64,000 nt of DNA from Bog-950 sp046329515 (lineage in GTDB: Bacteria; Bacteroidota; Bacteroidia; Chitinophagales; LD1), in the NCBI GenBank assembly GCA_046329515.1, contig JAXLUM010000001.1:186001-250000 (forward strand). The letters are read 5' to 3'. The notes below the pieces were generated by a model. The model was not told the DNA's origin, ran no database searches, and saw only the letters and a program-made list of their open reading frames with translations. Both the position numbers and the translations under genes were made by a program. Below are positions 59,045 through 64,000 of the stretch, piece by piece. How positions within the stretch are numbered: position 1 is the first letter of the stretch; each line of letters opens with the position of its first letter.

Positions 59045-61273
59045 ATGGGTAAGAAGATTTTTATTGCTTTCTGGAGTTTGTTTTTCGTAGGTGTGTTATC
59101 GGTTGTACTGGTGTTTTACCTGGTGGCTGCCGGTAAGTTTGGCTACATGCCCAGCTTTACGGAACTGGAAAACCCCAACAGCCAGCTTGCTACAGAAATT
59201 ATTTCAACGGATGGCGTGATACTAGGCCGCTATTATCTGCAGAACCGCAGCAACATAACTTTCGACAACTTAAACAGCAACGTTAAAAACGCTTTACTGG
59301 CAACTGAGGATGTTCGCTTTTTTGAGCACACCGGCGTTGACCTGCGCGCCCTTATGCGTGTGTTTAAAGGCGTAGTTACCCATAACTCGCAGGGCGGCGG
59401 TAGTACGGTTACACAACAGTTGGCGAAAAACCTTTTTCCGCGCGAGCGCTTAAGTAAAGTGCAATTGGTAGCGCGCAAGTTTAAAGAATGGATTATTGCC
59501 GTTAAGCTGGAGCGCAGTTATACCAAAGAAGAGATAATGGCCATGTATTTAAATACAGTGCCTTTTAGTGATAATGCTTATGGTATAAAGTCTGCTGCCT
59601 ATGTGTACTTCGGCAAACCGGTTGATTCGTTAAAGGTGGAAGAGGCGGCTATATTGGTGGGTATGCTGAAAGCGCCTTCGGAGTATAACCCGCGCTTGCA
59701 TCCTGAAGCATCAAAGGCGAGGCGCAATACTGTGCTTGACCAGATGCGCAAGTATAAATTTTTGACGGAAGCGCAGTACGATTCTTTAAGTAAGCTGCCT
59801 ATAGTATTGGATTTTCATGCGGATACGCACACCGAAGGTTTGGCGCCTTACTTCCGCGAATATTTACGCTTATGGCTAAAAGATTGGTGCGATAAAAACC
59901 GCAAGCCTGATGGTACTAAATATGATATTTATAAAGATGGCTTAAGAGTGTACACCACACTTGATTCGCGCCTGCAGAAATATGCTGAGGATGCGCAACG
60001 CGAGCAGCTATCGGAAATGCAGAAGATATTTTTTGAGTACTGGAAAGGAAAGGACCCCTGGAAGGATTACCCTACGGAATGGAGAGCCATTTTTACGCAT
60101 TGTCCGCGTTATGTTGACCTAAAGAAACAGGGGAAAAGTGAAGAAGAGATTGAGGCCATTTTAAAGAAGCCCATTAAAATGAAGGTGTTTGCGTACACAC
60201 CAAGTGGTGAGATAGATACGTTAATGAGCCCTATTGATTCTATTATTTACCACCGCCTGGTTTTACAGAACGGCTTTTTAGCAGTTGACCCCGAAAGCGG
60301 CTTTGTGCGTGCCTGGGTGGGCGGTATTGATTATAAGTATTTTCAATACGACCACGTAAATATTAATACCAAGCGCCAGATAGGTTCTACCTTTAAACCA
60401 TTTGTTTATACGGTAGCAATACGCGATAAGGGATACTCCCCTTGTTTTCGTGTGCCGAACCAGCCGGTAACCTTTGAGGCGGGCGACCCGCGCTTTGGTT
60501 TGCTGCAGGACTGGACACCAAAAAACAGCGATGGTAAATACGGCGGAACATTAAGTCTGCGCCAAGGGTTAGCCAATTCGGTAAACACTATTACCGCTTA
60601 CCTTATGCATGAAATGGCCCCGGAGGCCGTGGTTAAACTGGTGCATACTATGGGCGTAAAAAGTGAAATACCGGCGCAGCCTTCTATTTGTTTAGGCTCG
60701 GCTGATATATCGTTGTTTGAAATGGTGGGCGCGTATACCACTTATGCCAATAAAGGGATGCATTGCGAACCGCTTTTTGTTACGCGTATTGAGGACCGCA
60801 ACGGAAACGTGTTGCAGGATTTTGCCACGCAGAAGAATGAAGCGCTGGATGAGCAAACTACCTATGTTATGGTGGAGATGCTGCGCCATGTGGTGTTGGG
60901 CGGAACGGCGGCCCGTTTGCGCTACAGGTTCAAATTAATGAATGACATTTTAGGCAAAACAGGCACTACCCAGAACTACAGTGATGGCTGGTTTATTGGA
61001 TGCACCCCTGATTTAATTGCCGGCAGTTGGGTAGGTTGCGAAGACCGTTATATCCACTTCCACAGTATGCAAAACGGGCAGGGCGCCAGTACGGCCTTGC
61101 CTATTTGGGCCAAGTTTTTTCAAAAGGTTTATTCCGATAGCCTGAACTTTAAGAATGAGATAAACCCCGAGCACCGCTTTGAAGCGCCGGAGGGTAAAAT
61201 TGCTATTGAGCTGGATTGCGGCCGCTTTGATGGTGGCAGCGCTGCCCAGGAGCAGGGCACGGAATACGAGTAG
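59045..61273 (+). CDS. Penicillin-binding protein 1A (class A bifunctional)
   Basis: A 742-residue bifunctional peptidoglycan synthase. One N-terminal helix (about 7-29) leads to the glycosyltransferase GT51 domain with Glu88 in ATEDVRFFEHTGVDLRAL, then GGSTVTQQLAKN and KEEIMAMYLNTVPF. The transpeptidase domain carries SxxK (Ser448 in GSTFKPFVY), SVN in ANSVNT and KTG in LGKTGTTQNYSDGWF. Both activities should be intact. The ATG at 59045 is preferred over upstream codons, as it gives the family-typical MGKKIF start. The C-terminal end (AAQEQGTEYE) is short and acidic. Confidence 0.94.
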   Translation: MGKKIFIAFWSLFFVGVLSVVLVFYLVAAGKFGYMPSFTELENPNSQLATEIISTDGVILGRYYLQNRSNITFDNLNSNVKNALLATEDVRFFEHTGVDLRALMRVFKGVVTHNSQGGGSTVTQQLAKNLFPRERLSKVQLVARKFKEWIIAVKLERSYTKEEIMAMYLNTVPFSDNAYGIKSAAYVYFGKPVDSLKVEEAAILVGMLKAPSEYNPRLHPEASKARRNTVLDQMRKYKFLTEAQYDSLSKLPIVLDFHADTHTEGLAPYFREYLRLWLKDWCDKNRKPDGTKYDIYKDGLRVYTTLDSRLQKYAEDAQREQLSEMQKIFFEYWKGKDPWKDYPTEWRAIFTHCPRYVDLKKQGKSEEEIEAILKKPIKMKVFAYTPSGEIDTLMSPIDSIIYHRLVLQNGFLAVDPESGFVRAWVGGIDYKYFQYDHVNINTKRQIGSTFKPFVYTVAIRDKGYSPCFRVPNQPVTFEAGDPRFGLLQDWTPKNSDGKYGGTLSLRQGLANSVNTITAYLMHEMAPEAVVKLVHTMGVKSEIPAQPSICLGSADISLFEMVGAYTTYANKGMHCEPLFVTRIEDRNGNVLQDFATQKNEALDEQTTYVMVEMLRHVVLGGTAARLRYRFKLMNDILGKTGTTQNYSDGWFIGCTPDLIAGSWVGCEDRYIHFHSMQNGQGASTALPIWAKFFQKVYSDSLNFKNEINPEHRFEAPEGKIAIELDCGRFDGGSAAQEQGTEYE

Positions 61274-61479
61274 CCATTGTCCTTTGTTTCGTGCGCAGGC
61301 TGTATTTATAACCGTACAGCGCTTGTATTTGTAAAAGCCTGATTTGTATTCAAATAGCTGCAATTTGTGTACATAAACTATTGATAACCCATTGTTTGAA
61401 AATTGTGTTTTAGGTACTTTTCTTGGGGCACAATAATTGTTATATTGCACATGGACTACATTCAGCGAAAAGTATATTT

Positions 61480-63315
61480 ATGAAAAGACTTGTACTATTA
61501 AGTTTTTTATCACCCCTTTTACTCACTGCACAAAATGAATTTTATAATGCCGGTGCAGATATTTATGTTCAGAAAGGAGCATTAATACACGTTCAGGGAA
61601 CTTTTACCGATGAAAACGGGCCTATAAGCAATGGCATAGTTAAGAACGATGGTATTATTGAAGTAAAGGGCGATTTTAAGGTTGCCAAGGATGCCCAGTT
61701 TGCGGTATTTAATGACCCTACCTCAAAAGACCGTGCAGTTAAGTTTGTTGGCAGCGGCCAGCAGAATATTTCGGGTGATTTAACTACGGCTGGTACATCA
61801 AGCCTTTACAACGTAGTAATTGATAAGGCAAACAGCGCTGATGTAGTTGAAATGCAATCGGACTTAATGGTGGAAGGCTCGCTGGTGTTTGATAACAATA
61901 ACACAACGACCACCTATCAACCAACGGCCTTGTGGACCACTAACGGTCAAAAAGGATTACTGAAAACATATACAACCGGACAGGAATATGTTCTGGATAT
62001 ACAAAACGGAAACCAGGACGCTATTAAGGGTTATCCTGCACTGGCTATTGGCGCAGCTCCTTCTACGGGCTTTATTTTAACTAAAGGCAATAGAGCGTCA
62101 ACAGCAGGCGGCATACAGCGCCGCGTAACAAGTACGGCCTATGGTTATGTTTACCCTATTGGTACCACTGTTAACGGCTACCAGGCGGTAAACCTGAACT
62201 TTACTAATCTGCCAATAGGCGGCGGTAACGTTAAAGGTAAATTTTGCGATGGCGCTACTAACCCAACAGGTTTCATCGGTAAGGTATCGCAATATTGCCC
62301 TAACTGCCCGGTGCAGCCTTACGGCCCTCAGCCGCCGGATAACCAGGGTTACAACCGTTACTTCAACAGCAACCCCTGTAACAGCAACCTGGCTCAATGG
62401 TTAATACTTGAAGATGCTATTAAAGACCACGGTTATTGGAGTTATACAGCAAGTGGTGTAAACAGCAGTTACCAGTATTGGGTGGAAACCTTCCCTAATT
62501 CATTTACTGACATGGGAAATTCTTCTGATACCTGGAGGACGCTTAAGTATCCTTCAAGTTATGGCGCTGACCCTTCGCAGGATACGTCTAACTGGACTCC
62601 ATTTATTGAGTCTGTTTCTAACCTTGATGACCTGTTGACGTACACCCGTATGACCGGCAGCACCTGTTATACAGGCAATGGCGTTCCGGGCGGTGTTTAT
62701 ACCGGCTTCTCGCACTTTGCCAATAAAAAGTCAATGACGCTGAATGCCCTTCCGGTGGAATTAATTTACCTGAAGGCTGATGCAGTAAACAATGAGTTTA
62801 TACAGGTAAGCTGGGCAACAGCTATGGAATTAAACAACGATGGTTTTGTTGTAATGCGCAGTACTGATGGCCTTAACTTTAGCGATATAGGCTGGGTTGA
62901 GGGGCATGACAACTCAACTGTAATGCAGGCTTATGCTTACGACGACCATAACGTTACACCTAACGTGGTGTATTACTACAAGCTTCGCCAAATGGATAAT
63001 GACGGACAGAGCGAAGAAACGTATGTAGTATCGGCTATGATTACAGATGGACTTTCTTTCAGCATCTCTGACTTTATTCCGAATCCTTCAAAAGATGCCA
63101 GCAAGCTGATTATTACTACTTCTACTTCACAAAGCGTTGATATTCGCTTCTATGATATATTAGGAAGAGAAATAAGCGCCAGCACTTATAACCTTACTGC
63201 AGGACAAAACACCATTGACTTTAATACGCAGATATTAGCTGATGCTACTTACACAGCTGTTATTAATGCGCAGAATAAAGTTTATACTAAGAAACTGGTG
63301 GTTGCCAAAAATTAA
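61480..63315 (+). CDS. Secreted T9SS-type surface protein of unknown function
   Basis: A 611-residue exported protein. Signal peptide at residues 1-19 (LVLLSFLSPLLLTAQ), then a beta-rich body: ADIYVQKGALIHVQGTF, GIIEVKGDFKVAKDAQF, VKFVGSGQQNISGDL, and a Cys/Pro/Tyr-rich middle (QYCPNCPVQPYGPQPPDNQG, near residue 270). Then an FnIII-like module with VSWATAMELNNDGFVV and YYYKLRQMDNDGQSE. The last 80 residues form a likely T9SS sorting domain (FIPNPSKDASKLII, FYDILGRE, LADATYTAVI, KKLVVAK). The ATG at 61480 is preferred. Its role is unknown, perhaps adhesion or coat. Confidence 0.82.
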   Translation: MKRLVLLSFLSPLLLTAQNEFYNAGADIYVQKGALIHVQGTFTDENGPISNGIVKNDGIIEVKGDFKVAKDAQFAVFNDPTSKDRAVKFVGSGQQNISGDLTTAGTSSLYNVVIDKANSADVVEMQSDLMVEGSLVFDNNNTTTTYQPTALWTTNGQKGLLKTYTTGQEYVLDIQNGNQDAIKGYPALAIGAAPSTGFILTKGNRASTAGGIQRRVTSTAYGYVYPIGTTVNGYQAVNLNFTNLPIGGGNVKGKFCDGATNPTGFIGKVSQYCPNCPVQPYGPQPPDNQGYNRYFNSNPCNSNLAQWLILEDAIKDHGYWSYTASGVNSSYQYWVETFPNSFTDMGNSSDTWRTLKYPSSYGADPSQDTSNWTPFIESVSNLDDLLTYTRMTGSTCYTGNGVPGGVYTGFSHFANKKSMTLNALPVELIYLKADAVNNEFIQVSWATAMELNNDGFVVMRSTDGLNFSDIGWVEGHDNSTVMQAYAYDDHNVTPNVVYYYKLRQMDNDGQSEETYVVSAMITDGLSFSISDFIPNPSKDASKLIITTSTSQSVDIRFYDILGREISASTYNLTAGQNTIDFNTQILADATYTAVINAQNKVYTKKLVVAKN

Positions 63316-63337
63316 TAGCCAGGCGTTTTTCGCAAGC

Positions 63338-63363
63338 AGGGGCGTTAACACGCCCCTTTTTTG
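63338..63363 (+). terminator. Rho-independent terminator after the cargo gene
   Basis: AGGGGCGT (63338-63345) pairs with ACGCCCCT (63350-63357), followed by a T-run. Confidence 0.85.
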
Positions 63364-63403
63364 TTTAGTGGAGGTTATGCTTGCATGGGTTCGTATAATA
63401 AAA

Positions 63404-63429
63404 ACGGCTGCTCGATTAGGAGCAGCCGC
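63404..63429 (-). terminator. Terminator of the minus-strand TPR gene
   Basis: CGGCTGCTC (63405-63413) pairs with GAGCAGCCG (63420-63428); on the minus strand it runs into TTTTT. It ends the TPR gene at the window's right edge. Confidence 0.82.
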
Positions 63430-63453
63430 TTTATCAGAATGTTTATTTAGAAA

Positions 63454-64000
63454 TTATTGCGCCGCCTTCAAGCCTTCTAAAACTGTGTTATCGGAAGGAT
63501 GGTTTAAAAGAGCCCGCTGGAAATAATCTTTAGCGGTGGCCTTGTTGCCGAGTTTTAGTTCTGTCCAGCCATATAAGCTCAGTCCGTCAAAATCGAAAGG
63601 ATAAGTTTCAATGTATAAAGCCAGATACTTTTTAGCTTCCATGTATTGAGCGCGGTAGTAATAAATACCTGCTAAACGGTACAATGAAGTGGCGTGGCGG
63701 TTGTCAATATTCAGAATATCCTTGTATTGCCTTACTACATCATCCCATTTGTTTAGTGCAGATAATGGATATACGATACCCAGGCGGGCTTCAATAGAAT
63801 TAGGGCGCTGTGTTAAGGCCTTTTCGTAGTAAGGAATAGCATCAGTGCTTTTGGCTGCGCAATACAATAACCAGCCCATACGCACATTGTCCTCATAGGC
63901 ATCAGCCTGGTAAACTGCTTTTATTTTCTCCACCGCCTCAGTATACTTTTTGTTGTATTCCAGGGTATAACTTTCAGCATACGCTTTTTTACGCGCTTCA
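63454..64000 (-). CDS. TPR repeat protein, 5' end outside the window
   Basis: The C-terminal 181 codons of a tetratricopeptide-repeat protein; the frame is open to the end of the window, so the true start lies beyond 64000. Four to five TPR motifs are visible: EDNVRMGWLLYCAAKSTDAIPYYEKAL, SIEARLGIVYPLSALNKWDDVVRQYKDIL, HATSLYRLAGIYYYRAQYMEAKKYLAL and DGLSLYGWTELKLGNKATAKDYFQRAL. TPR arrays bind proteins; whether this is exported cannot be seen here. A GTG at 63933 is internal and not the start. Confidence 0.82.
   Translation of the reverse strand, partial: EARKKAYAESYTLEYNKKYTEAVEKIKAVYQADAYEDNVRMGWLLYCAAKSTDAIPYYEKALTQRPNSIEARLGIVYPLSALNKWDDVVRQYKDILNIDNRHATSLYRLAGIYYYRAQYMEAKKYLALYIETYPFDFDGLSLYGWTELKLGNKATAKDYFQRALLNHPSDNTVLEGLKAAQ

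Noticed and set aside
1..64000. tRNA, rRNA, CRISPR or prophage genes
   Set aside because: No cloverleaf, ribosomal sequence, spaced direct repeats or phage genes were seen on either strand; short or degenerate RNAs could still be missed.

Overview
This 64 kb window is chromosomal DNA from a member of the Bacteroidota, probably a Chitinophagia- or Sphingobacteriia-type gliding or saprophytic bacterium. The evidence is a full set of type IX secretion (T9SS) core genes in the order porP-gldK-gldL-gldM-gldN, a PorW/SprE lipoprotein, five proteins with a signal peptide and a T9SS-type C-terminal sorting domain or a likely one, AT-rich Bacteroidota-like promoters (TAnnTTTG), almost no Shine-Dalgarno sequences, and families largely confined to this phylum (DUF4468, DUF4271, DUF6526, TIGR02757). 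I see no rRNA, tRNA, CRISPR array, prophage or insertion sequence. No gap between genes exceeds 300 bases. The content is mostly core genome, not an accessory island.

Layout. 0.2-6.5 kb: T9SS cargo with a PKD domain, a DUF4468/GH31 alpha-glucosidase pair, DUF6526 and an SRPBCC protein. 6.6-9.8 kb: a five-PAS histidine kinase and its single-domain response regulator. 9.9-14.4 kb: secreted proteins (an unknown, an FG-GAP cargo protein, a second DUF4468 protein, an acidic lipoprotein). 14.4-20.5 kb: ComF, a PolB-like exonuclease, ComEC, a leucine-rich-repeat protein and a UPF0175/DUF3368 toxin-antitoxin pair. 20.5-27.8 kb: lysS, then a tightly packed minus-strand run with fumarylacetoacetase, a flavin reductase, an alpha/beta hydrolase and TIGR02757, and PrsW. 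27.9-36.5 kb: TPR-like protein, cystathionine gamma-synthase, secreted PhoD phosphatase, GH31 lipoprotein, DUF1015 and HemW. 36.6-40.4 kb: BamA-like outer-membrane protein, DUF4271 and hemD. 40.5-42.5 kb: sterol desaturase and a Crp/Fnr regulator. 42.6-51.3 kb: the T9SS cluster. 51.3-64 kb: UvrC, AtpZ, bactofilin, M23 peptidase, PorW/SprE, cargo, PBP1A, cargo and a TPR protein cut by the window edge.

The organising theme is protein export. PorP, GldK, GldL, GldM, GldN and PorW make the secretion machine and its motor; five putative cargo proteins nearby are likely clients. Directly after the terminator of the canonical operon lies a second gldM-gldN pair (48655-51332) without a second gldL. 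Both GldM copies keep the Arg9 known to matter for the GldL/GldM motor, so an alternative periplasmic shaft and ring may share one GldL motor. This is the strongest candidate for a little-described system here.

The second notable feature is hemD. A lysine/alanine-rich start (ATG at 39318) runs into a run of ten A and stops, but a -1 slip on that run joins it to a 357-residue uroporphyrinogen-III synthase with a histone-H1-like extension. It is either a slippage-controlled gene or a homopolymer sequencing error.
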